A stretch of 42,651 nucleotides of DNA from Mycobacterium sp. (GCA_020438905.1 JAGQTQ010000116.1:2525-45175); one strand, 5' to 3'; shown: positions 17,042-26,226, numbered from the stretch's first letter. The notes: generated by a model from the letters alone, not told the origin. Numbers and translations are program-made.

Positions 17042-17737
17042 ATGAATCACGGCTGGGAAACACTGGCGGACGGGGTGTTCCGCTGTCGGTTGCCATTCCT
17101 CGACGTCACCGTCGGTCTGGTGCGCGGAGCCCTCGGCACTCTGCTGATCGACTGCGGCACAACGCTGTCCGAGGCCTCCGGGATCGCCGATGATGTCCGG
17201 GCCCTGACCGGATCGGCGGTCGCCCACCTGGTGATGACCCACCACCACTTCGATCATGTGCTGGGTTGCGGTGGTTTCCCGGGTGCACGTATTCACGCCG
17301 GCCCGGGGGTGTCGGAGGCGCTGGGCAGCCGGATCGAGCAGACCGGCGCCGAAGCGGTGCGCCACGGCGCCGACCCCTCCGACGTAAGCGCGGCGATCCG
17401 CCGCGCGCGCAAACCCGACCATGTGCTGGCTCTGCGCACGGAGATCGACCTGGGCGACCGCCTGGTCACCGTCGAGCACCCGGGCCGCGGCCATACCGAC
17501 CACGACCTCATCGTGGTCGTGCCGGGCGATCCGCCGGTGGTGTTCTGCGGCGATCTCGTCGAGGAGTCCGCCGACCCCGCGATCGACGGCGACTCGGATC
17601 TTCGGGCCTGGCCGGCGACCCTGGACCGGGTGCTCCGGTTGGGCGGGGAGGACGCGATCTACGTGCCGGGGCACGGGGCCGTGGTCGATGCGGCCTTCGT
17701 CCGCGCTCAGCGGGTATGGCTGGCAGCACGGTCCTGA
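17042..17737 (+). CDS. Metallo-beta-lactamase-fold hydrolase
   Basis: A 231-residue cytoplasmic metal hydrolase. The metal-binding motif is MTHHHFDHVLG, followed by a His in GRGHTDHDLIVV, the bridging Asp in VVFCGDLVEE and the last His in YVPGHGAVV. It lacks extra domains, so it belongs to the general glyoxalase II/beta-lactamase-like group and its substrate cannot be told. The frame is open upstream, but the ATG at 17042 gives the natural N-terminus (NHGWETLADGVFRCRLP). A TATCGT hexamer at 17027-17032 could be its -10 element with a very short leader. It is convergent with the long kinase-phospholyase gene, 34 bases away. Confidence 0.88.
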   Translation: MNHGWETLADGVFRCRLPFLDVTVGLVRGALGTLLIDCGTTLSEASGIADDVRALTGSAVAHLVMTHHHFDHVLGCGGFPGARIHAGPGVSEALGSRIEQTGAEAVRHGADPSDVSAAIRRARKPDHVLALRTEIDLGDRLVTVEHPGRGHTDHDLIVVVPGDPPVVFCGDLVEESADPAIDGDSDLRAWPATLDRVLRLGGEDAIYVPGHGAVVDAAFVRAQRVWLAARS

Positions 17738-17771
17738 ACCACCCGGCGGCCCTGAATCACCAGGCGGTGAC

Positions 17772-20684
17772 CTACCAGCCGGTGCTCAGCGCCAGGTCCA
17801 GCATGTCGACGAAGTAGTCCGCCGACTCCCGGGTGATGCACATCGGCGGCTTCATCTTCAGGACGTTCTGGCGGTCTCCGGTCGGCTGCACGATGACCCC
17901 CAGTTCGCGCATGCGCTCGCAGATCGCCGCGGTCTCCTCGGTCGCCGGTTCCAGCGTGGTGCGGTCGCGCACCAGTTCGACGCCCAGGTACAGGCCGCTG
18001 CCGTGGACCGTGCCGATCAGCGGGTGGCGGGTCGCCAGTTCGTTGATCCGGGCGATGAGATGGTCGCCGACGACGAGGGCGTTGCGCTGCAACCCGTCGC
18101 GTTCCAGGACGTCCAGGACGGTCAGCCCGACCACGCACGACACCGGGCTGCCGCCGGCCGAGGAGAAGAAATACCCCTGGCTGCGATAGGCCTCGGCGAT
18201 CGCCCTGGTGGTGATCACCGCGCCCAGGGGCTGGCCGTTGCCCATCGCCTTGGCCACGCACACGATGTCGGGCACCACGCCCTGCTGCTCGAACGCCCAG
18301 AACCAGCGGCCGGTCCGGCCGTAGCCCACCTGGACCTCGTCGGCGATGGCCAGCCCGCCGGCCGCCCGCACCGCTGCGTACACCGCGGTCAGATAGCCGT
18401 CCGGCAGCGCCATGCCGCCGGCGTTGCCGTAGAACGGCTCGCAGATGAACGCCGCCGGCGCTGCTCCCCGGGCCGCGAGGCCGTCGATGACGGCGACGGC
18501 CTCGGCGGCGTACCTGGAGGCGTCGATTCCGCGGTGCTCGCCGCGGTAGGGGTTGGGGGAGGGCACGGTGTGCACCCACGCGGGTCGGGTGGACAGTGCG
18601 TTGGGGTTGTCGGCCACCGAGGTCGAGATGGCGTCGGTGGCGTAGGTCCAGCCGTGGTAGGCCTCGGCCACCGCGACGATGTCGTGGCGTCCGGTGGCCG
18701 CCATCGCCAGGCGCAGCGCCAGGTCGTCGGCCTCGGAGCCGGAATTGACCAGGAACACCGTGTCCAGCGGTTCGGGAAGGGTGGCGGCCAGCCGTTCCGA
18801 CAGGGCGACCACGGCGCCGTAGTTGAACCGCGAGTTGGTGTTGAGCCGCCGCCATTGGCGCGCCACCGCGTCGGCCAACTCCGGATGGCCGTGGCCCAGG
18901 ATCGCGACGTTGTTGACCATGTCCAGATAGCTGCGGCCGTCGGTGTCGATCAGGTGCTCGCGCCAGCCCCGTTCGATGCGCGGCGGGTGTTCGTAGTAAT
19001 GCTCCTGTACCGATGCGAACGCCTTGGACCGCCGCAGCCGCAGGCTATCGCCGTTCGCTAGCGTGCTGTCCCCCATGGGGCCGGGCAGGTGCGGCAGCCC
19101 CAGCAGCACCCCGGGATCGCTGACCCGGTTCAGCCACCCCGCGGCATACTCCGGCCGGACGAACCGGGGAGCGTCGGAGTCGCCGTGGCGAACCTGGATC
19201 CACACCGGGCCGTCGACGGTGGCCACCTCGGTACCCGCACCGACATTGCCGTCGGTAACGGCGGGGTTGACGGCGCCGTGGATCTCCACCGTGCCGTCGG
19301 CTCCGGCCAGCGCCAGCATGCCTGGGGACGCCTGGATTGTTCCCGGCCACGGCGCGTGGACGGGCAGCGTGGAGGCCGGCCAGAGGTCGACGCCGGTGGC
19401 CACGGTGGCGGGGGAGTCCGGACTCAGCATCGCCGAGCGGGTCAGCCGCGGCCGGCCGAAGACGCCGACGGCGGCCGCCGCCCCGGCCACGAGCGCCCGG
19501 CGCGCCAGCCCATCCTCGCAGCCGGACCGAGTCCACGCACCGCCGTCCATACCGTCGGAGTCCACCGACAGGTCGAGCTGGGCGATGTCGCGGGAGTCCA
19601 GGCCGCCGATCAACGTGACGTCCCCGGTTAGGTGTTCGCCGCCGAGCGGCATGCCCAGCGCGTGACGGATCTGGGCCGTCATCACGTCCAGTGGAATCTC
19701 GTTGGCGCGCTGGAAGATTTTCCATTCGGGGCCGACACGGGAGCTGGCGTAGGCGTTATCGGCGTCCAGGGCGCTCTGGTGGATTCCGCTGATCACGATC
19801 ACCGCCGCCCGAAGAACGACGAGCGGCCAAAGCGCGTCCGCTTCGCCGGGGCTCAGCGGTCGCACCGCGTGAAAGGCCCGGATCGCCGGGATCGTCGCCG
19901 CCGGTTCACCGCCGTCGTGGTGCAGAACGCCCGATACCGTCGCCGCTAATTCGCCGACCGTCCAGGACCGCATCAGGTCCCCGAAGTCGATGAGCCCGTC
20001 CGGCAGCCCGTCGGCGCCGACGACGACGTTGTCGTCGGTGATATCACCATGGATGACCTGGACCGGCAGATCCTCGGCCAGACCGGCGATCGCGTGCCAG
20101 GCCTCGGCGGCCGCCGCCAGGACCGCCTCGCGCCGGTGCGGGTCGGTGACGTGGTCGGCCAGCGTCGCCACGGTGCGCTGAGCGTGCCGAAGGTCCCACT
20201 GCAGCACCCGGTCCACGCCCGGGTGGTCGAAGGATGCCAGCGCCCGGCAGGTGCGCCCGGCCAGATCGCCGAGGGCGGCTACCCGGTGGGGGCGCAGGTA
20301 GGAGTCCCCGCTCAGCGTCCCGCCCGGCAGATAGGCGATGACCCGCGCGAACAGCGGGTTCTCCTCGGGGTTCTCCCCGCCGATCTGTGCGATCGTCGCG
20401 CTCCGGTTGATCGCGGTGCGGACGCCTTCGGCCGCGGCGAGGAATGCCGCCGCCGCGTCCTGGGCCTCCAGCTCCAGGCGGGTGAAGGCCGGGTTGGCGA
20501 CCTTGAGCACCCCGATCGGTTCGCCGGAGTGGGTGCGCAACAGGAAGTTCGCGTCCTGGTTGCTGCCCAGGGCGGTAGCGGAGGCCCGCAGGCCGAAGTG
20601 TTCGGCGGCGATGATCTCGGCCTGCGCGGCGGTGATCGCCGGGACCGGCAACTCGGCGGCCTCGAAGAAGTCGAACGGTCTCAT
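17772..20684 (-). CDS. Kinase / M23-like / class III aminotransferase (phospholyase-type) fusion
   Basis: A 970-residue three-part enzyme. Residues ~10-350 are an aminoglycoside-phosphotransferase/homoserine-kinase-like kinase (VLKVANPAF; VIHGDITDDNVVV; LIDFGDLMRSW). A middle section (~395-520) with VHAPWPGTIQASPGMLALAG looks like a degenerate M23/lysostaphin-type beta domain. From ~535 on is a PLP class III aminotransferase (MVNNVAILGHGHPELADAV; NSGSEADDLALRLA; IADEVQVGYGRTG; PLP Lys in VAKAMGNGQPLG), closest in style to ethanolamine-phosphate and phosphohydroxylysine phospholyases. Inference: the kinase phosphorylates an amino alcohol and the PLP part removes phosphate and ammonia, giving an aldehyde. 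The start at ATG 20684 is chosen after the 15-bp repeats; in-frame ATGs upstream reach 20741. It is divergent from pncA. Confidence 0.87.
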   Translation of the reverse strand: MRPFDFFEAAELPVPAITAAQAEIIAAEHFGLRASATALGSNQDANFLLRTHSGEPIGVLKVANPAFTRLELEAQDAAAAFLAAAEGVRTAINRSATIAQIGGENPEENPLFARVIAYLPGGTLSGDSYLRPHRVAALGDLAGRTCRALASFDHPGVDRVLQWDLRHAQRTVATLADHVTDPHRREAVLAAAAEAWHAIAGLAEDLPVQVIHGDITDDNVVVGADGLPDGLIDFGDLMRSWTVGELAATVSGVLHHDGGEPAATIPAIRAFHAVRPLSPGEADALWPLVVLRAAVIVISGIHQSALDADNAYASSRVGPEWKIFQRANEIPLDVMTAQIRHALGMPLGGEHLTGDVTLIGGLDSRDIAQLDLSVDSDGMDGGAWTRSGCEDGLARRALVAGAAAAVGVFGRPRLTRSAMLSPDSPATVATGVDLWPASTLPVHAPWPGTIQASPGMLALAGADGTVEIHGAVNPAVTDGNVGAGTEVATVDGPVWIQVRHGDSDAPRFVRPEYAAGWLNRVSDPGVLLGLPHLPGPMGDSTLANGDSLRLRRSKAFASVQEHYYEHPPRIERGWREHLIDTDGRSYLDMVNNVAILGHGHPELADAVARQWRRLNTNSRFNYGAVVALSERLAATLPEPLDTVFLVNSGSEADDLALRLAMAATGRHDIVAVAEAYHGWTYATDAISTSVADNPNALSTRPAWVHTVPSPNPYRGEHRGIDASRYAAEAVAVIDGLAARGAAPAAFICEPFYGNAGGMALPDGYLTAVYAAVRAAGGLAIADEVQVGYGRTGRWFWAFEQQGVVPDIVCVAKAMGNGQPLGAVITTRAIAEAYRSQGYFFSSAGGSPVSCVVGLTVLDVLERDGLQRNALVVGDHLIARINELATRHPLIGTVHGSGLYLGVELVRDRTTLEPATEETAAICERMRELGVIVQPTGDRQNVLKMKPPMCITRESADYFVDMLDLALSTGW

Positions 20685-20687
20685 GCC

Positions 20688-20732
20688 TATCCCCATCGGC
20701 TCTATCCCCATCGGCTCTATCCCCATCGGCTC
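20688..20732 (-). repeat. 15-bp tandem repeat with in-frame start codons
   Basis: Three perfect copies of TATCCCCATCGGCTC (plus strand), with a degenerate fourth beyond. On the minus strand each unit reads ATGGGGATAGAGCCG, an ATG plus a GGGGA ribosome-site-like stretch that serves the next ATG. All the ATGs are in frame with the kinase-phospholyase fusion. Confidence 0.9.
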
Positions 20733-20779
20733 AGTTTCCATCGGCCGGTCTCAGCGCGCGGGCGCCGGTGATGTGTGGT

Positions 20780-20785
20780 TACGGT
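20780..20785 (+). promoter_or_regulatory. -10 hexamer for leaderless pncA
   Basis: TACGGT, six bases before the pncA ATG at 20792. The spacing puts transcription start on the A of the start codon. Confidence 0.5.
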
Positions 20786-20791
20786 GGGGGA

Positions 20792-21349
20792 ATGCGCGCC
20801 TTGCTCATCGTCGACGTTCAGAACGACTTCTGTGCGGGCGGGTCGCTGGCGGTCGCCGGGGGCGACGACGTCGTGCCGGCGATCAACGCTCTGCTGGCCG
20901 GGGACCACGGGTACGACCATGTGGTGGCGACCAAGGACTACCATGTCGACCCGGGGGATCACTTCTCCGAACACCCCGACTACGTCTCGTCCTGGCCGCC
21001 GCACTGCGTGGCGCACAGTCCAGGTGCGGATTTCCACCCCGAACTGGACACCACCACGGTGGAGGCGGTCTTCCACAAGGGCGCCTACGCGGCCGCCTAC
21101 AGCGGGTTCGAGGGCAGACTCAACGGCGTCAGCCTGGCCGACTGGCTGCGTGCCCGCGGCGTCGACGAGGTCGACATCGTCGGTATCGCCACCGACTACT
21201 GCGTCCGGGCCACCGCCGAGGACGCGGTCCACGCCGGACTGCGCACCCGGGTGCTGGTCGACCTGACCGCAGGCGTGGCCCCCGAATCGACGGTGGCGGC
21301 GCTGGCCGAGATGCGCAGCGCCGGAGTGGATCTGGTTCGGGCCGGCTGA
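20792..21349 (+). CDS. pncA: Nicotinamidase/pyrazinamidase
   Basis: Hydrolyses nicotinamide to nicotinate in NAD recycling, and also converts the prodrug pyrazinamide to pyrazinoic acid. The 185-residue protein is clearly similar to M. tuberculosis PncA (186). The catalytic triad is Asp8, Lys96 and Cys137, the metal ligands are Asp49, His51, His57 and His71, and the cis-peptide region GIATDYCVRATAEDA is standard. The ATG at 20792 gives the family N-terminus (MRALLIVDVQNDF); an earlier in-frame ATG at 20768 lies within the promoter. Every key residue is present, so it should be active. Confidence 0.97.
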   Translation: MRALLIVDVQNDFCAGGSLAVAGGDDVVPAINALLAGDHGYDHVVATKDYHVDPGDHFSEHPDYVSSWPPHCVAHSPGADFHPELDTTTVEAVFHKGAYAAAYSGFEGRLNGVSLADWLRARGVDEVDIVGIATDYCVRATAEDAVHAGLRTRVLVDLTAGVAPESTVAALAEMRSAGVDLVRAG

Positions 21350-21381
21350 GGCCGGCGGACCGGGAGTCGGGGGGCCGGTGA

Positions 21382-22038
21382 TCATCGGACCTGGCGCAAC
21401 GATTCCCAGTCGTGCTCGGCCTCCAGTTGCGCGATCAACTTGCCGGTTCGTTCCTTGAGCAACAGCGTCATCGCGACGCCGATGATCAACGCCACGACCA
21501 GGGCGACCCAGGAGAAGCGTGCCAGCCACTTCTCCGCCGCGATGCCCAGGAAATAGACCACGGCCGTGGTCCCGCCGGCCCAGAAAACCGCGCCGGATGC
21601 GTTGGCGGCCAGGAAGTACGGGTACCGCATGTGCAACGCGCCGGCCAGCGGTCCGGCCAGGATGCGCAGCAGGGCGATGAAGCGGCCGAAGAACACCGCA
21701 CCCACCCCCCAGCGGGCGAAGAGTTGTTTGGCCAGGGCGACGTGCCCGGTACCGAAGTGCTTGGGGAAGCGTCGCCCGAGCCGCTCGAACAACGACATCC
21801 CGAACCGCCGTCCGATGCTGTAGCCGATCGAGTCGCCGATGATCGCCCCGCTGGTGGCGGCCACCGCGACCCAGACCGGGCTGATGTCGAGGTTGGCCTG
21901 AGCGGACAGCAGGGCCGCGGTCACCAGTGCGATCTCGCCGGGCAGCGGGATGCCCAGGCTCTCCATGCCGATGATGAGGCCGACGGTCACGTACACGGCC
22001 AGGGGCGGGATGGACGCCAGGATCGCTTCGACGTTCAC
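21382..22038 (-). CDS. DedA-family membrane protein
   Basis: A 218-residue inner-membrane protein of the DedA/SNARE-associated (VTT) family, some members of which flip polyprenyl phosphate or phospholipids and need the proton gradient. Features: the first hydrophobic segment, then GMESLGIPLPGEIALVTAAL; the central IGDSIGYSIGRRFG; and the FFGRFIALLRILAGPLAGALHM arginine-rich re-entrant motif. Three or four further membrane segments follow. It starts at a GTG only four bases after the potC stop, so it is the last gene of the polyamine transporter operon. The link between them is unexplained. Confidence 0.9.
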   Translation of the reverse strand: MNVEAILASIPPLAVYVTVGLIIGMESLGIPLPGEIALVTAALLSAQANLDISPVWVAVAATSGAIIGDSIGYSIGRRFGMSLFERLGRRFPKHFGTGHVALAKQLFARWGVGAVFFGRFIALLRILAGPLAGALHMRYPYFLAANASGAVFWAGGTTAVVYFLGIAAEKWLARFSWVALVVALIIGVAMTLLLKERTGKLIAQLEAEHDWESLRQVR

Positions 22039-22042
22039 GCGC

Positions 22043-22888
22043 TCACCCCCGGATCGGCGCCTTTCTGCTCCGGTAGAGCGTTCCCGCCATGAGCAGGGCG
22101 AGACTGATCAGCAGGATCGCGGTAGCCAGCACATTGATCTGGGGCGGCACCGCGGCCTTGGTGGCCGCGTTGACGTAGAGCGGGTAGGTGACCGTGGACC
22201 CGCTGACGAAGTAGGTGATGATGAAGTCGTCCAGTGAGAGGGCGAAGGACAACATCGCGGCCGCGACGATCCCCGGCACGACCAGTGGCAGGGTCACCTT
22301 GAAGAACGTCCGGACCGGGCCGGCGCCCAGGTCCAGGGAGGCGTCCTCCAGCGTCCAGTCGAACCCCCGGATCCGGGCCCGGACCGTCATCGCGATGAAG
22401 CTGATCTCGAATGCCACGTGGGCGATCAGGACCGTCAGGTAGCCGGTGGCCCAGCCCAGGCTGAGGAACAGCGTCAGCAGCGATGCGCCCATCACCACCT
22501 CGGGCGAGGTCAGCGGCAGGACCAGGAAGGTATCCACGACCTTGCTGCCCCGGAAGCGTTGCCGCACCAGGGCGATGGCCACCAGCGTGCCCAACACCAG
22601 GGCGATCGCCGTGGACACCGCCGCAACGTTGAGGCTCAGTCGCAGGGCCTCGGCAAGTGCCGGGTATTTGAACGGGTGCGCCCAGTTCTCCCAGGTGAAG
22701 CCCTGCCAGGTGTAGTTGAACTTGCCCTTGGGCTTGTTGAACGAGAAGACGATGATCACCAGGATCGGCACGAACAGGTACACCAGTACCAGTCCGGCGA
22801 CCACCCGGAGGGCCAGGTCGCCCAGTTTGAAGGTGCCCCGGAAGCTGCGGCCCGGCGAGGCCATGCCGGTGACGGCCTGGGTGGTCAT
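22043..22888 (-). CDS. potC: Polyamine-type ABC transporter permease (PotC-like)
   Basis: Second membrane permease of the spermidine/putrescine-type importer, 281 residues with about six membrane helices. The cytoplasmic EAA loop, which contacts the ATPase, is in LEDASLDLGAGPVRTFFKVTLPLVVPGI. FVPILVIIVFSFN near the start and SLDDFIITYFVSG near the end are typical of PotC. The start overlaps the potB stop by one base (TGATG), giving tight coupling. The substrate could be a polyamine or another amine; it cannot be fixed from the permease alone. Confidence 0.9.
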   Translation of the reverse strand: MTTQAVTGMASPGRSFRGTFKLGDLALRVVAGLVLVYLFVPILVIIVFSFNKPKGKFNYTWQGFTWENWAHPFKYPALAEALRLSLNVAAVSTAIALVLGTLVAIALVRQRFRGSKVVDTFLVLPLTSPEVVMGASLLTLFLSLGWATGYLTVLIAHVAFEISFIAMTVRARIRGFDWTLEDASLDLGAGPVRTFFKVTLPLVVPGIVAAAMLSFALSLDDFIITYFVSGSTVTYPLYVNAATKAAVPPQINVLATAILLISLALLMAGTLYRSRKAPIRG

Positions 22889-23763
22889 CAGACCAGGTCC
22901 TCGGTGCCCAGTGCCCTGGTGTAGAGCAGAACGCCCACCAGGATCAACGCCATCAGCACGAAACTCATCGCGGCGGCCACCGGATAGTCCTTGACCACCA
23001 GGAACTGTTTCTGGATGACGTTGCCGATCATCGTGGTCTTGGTGCTGCCGAGATAGTCGGCGTTGATGAAGTCGCCGACCGCCGGAATGAAGACCAGCAG
23101 GCTGCCGGCCAGCACGCCGGGCATGGCCAGCGGGAGAATCACCTTGCCGAACATCCTGCGGTTGGTGGCGTAGAGGTCGCGGGAGGCCTCCAGCAGCCGG
23201 GGGTCGATCTTCTCCAGGGCGACGTAGAGCGGAAGGATCATGAAGATCACCCAGTTGTAGGTCAGCCCGCCGATCACCCCCCAACTCGTCGACAGCAGCC
23301 GGCCCTCGCTGGGCAGCAGTCCGACCGCGCCCAGCGCGTCGACCACCCAGCCGTCATCGGCCAGGATGGTCTTCCAGGCGATGGTGCGGATCAGGAAGGT
23401 GACGAAGAACGGCAGGATCACCAGGCCCAGCAGCAGATTCTTGAACCGGCCGGCCTTGAACGCGATCACGTAGGCCAGCGGGAAGGCCAGCAGCAGGCAG
23501 AACACGGTGGCGGTCAGCGCGTAGCCGAACGAGCGCAGGATCTGCTCGCGATACTCGGTCAGCGCCTGGCCGTAGTTACCGAAGTCCCAGGCGAAGGTGA
23601 GCGTGGGCAGGTAGACCGAACCGCCCATGGTGGACAAAGAGGTGCGCAGCAGCGAGAAGAACGGCACCACATAGAACACCCCGAGATAGGCCAGCGCGGG
23701 CAGGATCATCAGATAGGGGGCGATCCTGCTGCGCTGCCGATTGCTGCTGGCTACACCTGCCAT
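22888..23763 (-). CDS. potB: Polyamine-type ABC transporter permease (PotB-like)
   Basis: First permease of the importer, 291 residues with six membrane helices. The N-terminus is MAGVASSNRQRSRIAPYLMI, followed by YVVPFFSLLRTSL. The EAA loop is LLEASRDLYATNRRMFGKVILPLAMPGV and the late segment is IPAVGDFINADYLGS, all in PotB style. It lies 18 bases after potD and overlaps potC. Confidence 0.9.
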   Translation of the reverse strand: MAGVASSNRQRSRIAPYLMILPALAYLGVFYVVPFFSLLRTSLSTMGGSVYLPTLTFAWDFGNYGQALTEYREQILRSFGYALTATVFCLLLAFPLAYVIAFKAGRFKNLLLGLVILPFFVTFLIRTIAWKTILADDGWVVDALGAVGLLPSEGRLLSTSWGVIGGLTYNWVIFMILPLYVALEKIDPRLLEASRDLYATNRRMFGKVILPLAMPGVLAGSLLVFIPAVGDFINADYLGSTKTTMIGNVIQKQFLVVKDYPVAAAMSFVLMALILVGVLLYTRALGTEDLV

Positions 23764-23781
23764 CAGAGGAGGGCCATCGGC

Positions 23782-24966
23782 TCAGCCGCCGGTGACATCG
23801 GCGTAGGCCTTGTTGAACTCCTGGGTCTGCTCGTCGGTCAGCGGCGGCCAGGTCTTGAGCTTCTCCAGGGTCTCCTTCGGCGGATTGATCAGCGGATTGC
23901 CGCCCAGTGCCGGATCGATCTTGTCCAGTTCCTCGGTCATATCGCTGAGCACCGGGACGTACTGGGTGAACGCGATCAACTTGGCGTAGTTGGCCCGGTC
24001 GTAGATGTAGTTGATCCACTCCTCGGCGGCCTTCTGGTTCTGAGTGGTGTAGGGGATCACCATCGCGTCCAGGAAGGTGGTGCTGCCGGCCTCCGGAACC
24101 ACGAACTGCAAGTCGGGGTTGTCCTGCTGCAACTGGACGATGTCGCCGGAATATGCCTGGGCCACAACGATGTTGCCGGCAGCCAGATCGTCGGCGTAGT
24201 CATTGCCGGTGAAGCGGCGGATCTGGCCCTTGTCCTTCTGCTCACGGACCAGGTCGACCGCCTTCTGCACCGCCTCGACGCCCGGGTCCTCCGGGGACTG
24301 CCCCTGGGCCAGCATGATCATGCCGAGGCCGTCCTGGGTGTCGGAGAACAGGCTGACCTTGCCCTTGAACGCCGGATCCCACAGGTCGTCCACCTTGGTG
24401 ATGTCCCGGCCGGTGGCCGCGCGGTTGTATGCCAGGCCCACCATGCCCGACATGTACGGGGCGCTGAACTTGCGGCCATCGTCGGCCTTGGACTTCAGCA
24501 GGTCCGGACGCATGTTCTTCTTGTTGCTCCAGCGGCTCTCGCTGATCGGATTGAGCCAGCCGAGGCTCTCGAGCCGGGCCGCCATGAACTGGGTGGGCAC
24601 CACCAGGTCCGCGCCGATGTCCTGACGTCGGGACAGCGGCTCCTTGTTCTTGGCGAACCACTCCTCGTTGTCGTTGAAGTCCTCTTTGTAGTCCACGACC
24701 AGTCCGGTCGCGGTCTGGAACGCCGCGACGAAGCCATCGGCCATGTACAGCGGCCAGTTGGAGACCCGCAGCTTGCCCGAGGCCGGGCTCCCGTCGTCGG
24801 GCGTCGCCGGTGCGTTGGATCCCCCGGAAGAGGACTTGTCGCCCGAACTGCACGCGGAGAGGGCCGAGGGCCCCAGGATGAGGGCGGCGGCCGCGGCGGC
24901 GCCGCCGCCGATGAACCGCCGGCGCGAGGCCAGCCGGGCCAGGACCCGCGGGTCGATATCTGCCAT
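23782..24966 (-). CDS. potD: Polyamine-type substrate-binding lipoprotein (PotD-like)
   Basis: Solute-binding protein of the importer, 394 residues, anchored outside the plasma membrane. A twin-arginine signal (ASRRRFIGGGAAAAA) leads to a lipobox LSAC (Cys39), so it is probably exported folded through Tat. A Ser/Gly-rich linker follows, then the spermidine/putrescine-binding fold beginning at LRVSNWPLYMADGFVAAF with QDIGADLVVPTQFMAARL. An upstream in-frame ATG (24981) overlaps the AAAGG ribosome site that serves 24966, so the latter is preferred. The ligand-binding residues were not checked, and the true ligand may differ from spermidine. Confidence 0.9.
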   Translation of the reverse strand: MADIDPRVLARLASRRRFIGGGAAAAAALILGPSALSACSSGDKSSSGGSNAPATPDDGSPASGKLRVSNWPLYMADGFVAAFQTATGLVVDYKEDFNDNEEWFAKNKEPLSRRQDIGADLVVPTQFMAARLESLGWLNPISESRWSNKKNMRPDLLKSKADDGRKFSAPYMSGMVGLAYNRAATGRDITKVDDLWDPAFKGKVSLFSDTQDGLGMIMLAQGQSPEDPGVEAVQKAVDLVREQKDKGQIRRFTGNDYADDLAAGNIVVAQAYSGDIVQLQQDNPDLQFVVPEAGSTTFLDAMVIPYTTQNQKAAEEWINYIYDRANYAKLIAFTQYVPVLSDMTEELDKIDPALGGNPLINPPKETLEKLKTWPPLTDEQTQEFNKAYADVTGG

Positions 24967-25015
24967 GGGGTTGCCTTTCATCTCTGGTGTCGAGGACCGT
25001 CGCGGTGGGACGGGC

Positions 25016-26212
25016 TTAGTGCTTGAGTTCAGACTCCGTATGTCCAGCGGCCTGGGGGCTTTCGGCGCCCGGCAGCACCAACGAGGCGTCCGGGTCCCAC
25101 CCGACGTACACGTCGTCGCCGGGGCGCAGCAGCGGCAAGTGCTGCTCGGGTCCGACGTGCGCGACCACCGGGGACCCGTCGGCGGCGGTGAGCGCGAGTC
25201 GCACCACCGGGCCCTGAAAAGTCAGGTCGGTGACCCTGGCGCGGACCGCCGCCAGTTCCGCGTCCGGCTGCTGCACCGAGACCCGCACCCGTTCCGGACG
25301 CACCATCAGGGTGGCCCGCCCACCGGTCTCGACGACGGCATCGCCCGGCCGCGCCCTCAGCGTGGTGCCCAGCACGCCGACTTCGACGTAGTCGCGGTTG
25401 GCCCGACCGGTCTGCCGGCCCGGCCACAGGTTGGCCTGACCGATGAAGCCGGCCACGAATACCGTGGCGGGCCGGTCGTAGATCTCGGTGGGGGTGCCGA
25501 TCTGTTCGACGTTGCCGTCGTTCATGACCGCGATGCGGTCACTCATCGTCAGCGCCTCCTCCTGGTCGTGGGTGACGTAGACGAAGGTGATGCCGAGTTC
25601 ACGCTGGATGCGCTTGAGTTCGAACTGCATGACGTGGCGCAGCTTGAGATCCAGCGCGCCCAGCGGCTCGTCGAGCAGCAATGCACTGGGGTAGTTGACC
25701 AGGGCCCGAGCCAACGCCACCCGCTGCTGCTGGCCACCGGAGAGCTGTGCGGGTTTGCGCAGTGCGAAGTCGGTCAGCCGCACCACTTCGATCATCTCGT
25801 CGACGTCTTTTTTGACCTTCGCCTTATCGCACTTGCGGCTGCGCGGTCCGTAGGCGACGTTGTCCCAGACGGTCATGTGCGGGAAGAGTGCGTAGTGCTG
25901 GAACACCGTGTTGACGTTGCGCTTGTTGGGCGGGACCCTTGAGACGTCCACGCCCTCGAGCCGGATGGCGCCCTCGGTGGGGGTTTCGAAGCCGGCGATC
26001 ATCCGCAGCGTCGTGGTCTTGCCGCAACCGGAGGGCCCGAGCATGGAGAAGAACTCGCCCGCACCGATCGAGAAGTCCGCGTCGGCCACGGCGATGTAGT
26101 CCTCGAAGCGTTTTGTGACACGGTCGATCTCGATCACCGGGGTGCCATCGGCGCGCTCGTGCCGGCCTGTCCCGGTGGTTTCTCGGGTGCTGGCGGCGCC
26201 GGTCTCGGTCAG
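25016..26212 (-). CDS. potA: Polyamine-type ABC transporter ATPase (PotA-like), probable CTG start
   Basis: Cytoplasmic ATPase that drives the importer. The ABC domain has Walker [12 protein letters not shown], the Q-loop [21 protein letters not shown], signature [15 protein letters not shown], Walker [13 protein letters not shown] and the switch His in [21 protein letters not shown] domain is at the C-terminus. The first GTG (26137) starts right at the beta strand [11 protein letters not shown] but has no ribosome site, whereas a strong AAAGGAGGA at 26218-26226 is six bases before a CTG at 26212 in the same frame. An in-frame stop lies just beyond (26225-26227). I therefore take CTG, giving 398 residues with a 25-residue Thr/Gly-rich extension; the GTG version would be 373. 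It is the first gene of the potADBC-dedA operon, 49 bases before potD. Confidence 0.9.
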   Translation of the reverse strand: MTETGAASTRETTGTGRHERADGTPVIEIDRVTKRFEDYIAVADADFSIGAGEFFSMLGPSGCGKTTTLRMIAGFETPTEGAIRLEGVDVSRVPPNKRNVNTVFQHYALFPHMTVWDNVAYGPRSRKCDKAKVKKDVDEMIEVVRLTDFALRKPAQLSGGQQQRVALARALVNYPSALLLDEPLGALDLKLRHVMQFELKRIQRELGITFVYVTHDQEEALTMSDRIAVMNDGNVEQIGTPTEIYDRPATVFVAGFIGQANLWPGRQTGRANRDYVEVGVLGTTLRARPGDAVVETGGRATLMVRPERVRVSVQQPDAELAAVRARVTDLTFQGPVVRLALTAADGSPVVAHVGPEQHLPLLRPGDDVYVGWDPDASLVLPGAESPQAAGHTESELKH

Positions 26213-26217
26213 GGCCG

Positions 26218-26226
26218 TCCTCCTTT
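26218..26226 (-). promoter_or_regulatory. Strong Shine-Dalgarno sequence before potA
   Basis: AAAGGAGGA on the minus strand, nearly a perfect match to the 16S rRNA tail. The only start-like codon at normal distance is CTG 26212; no ATG, GTG or TTG is nearby in any frame. Confidence 0.7.
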
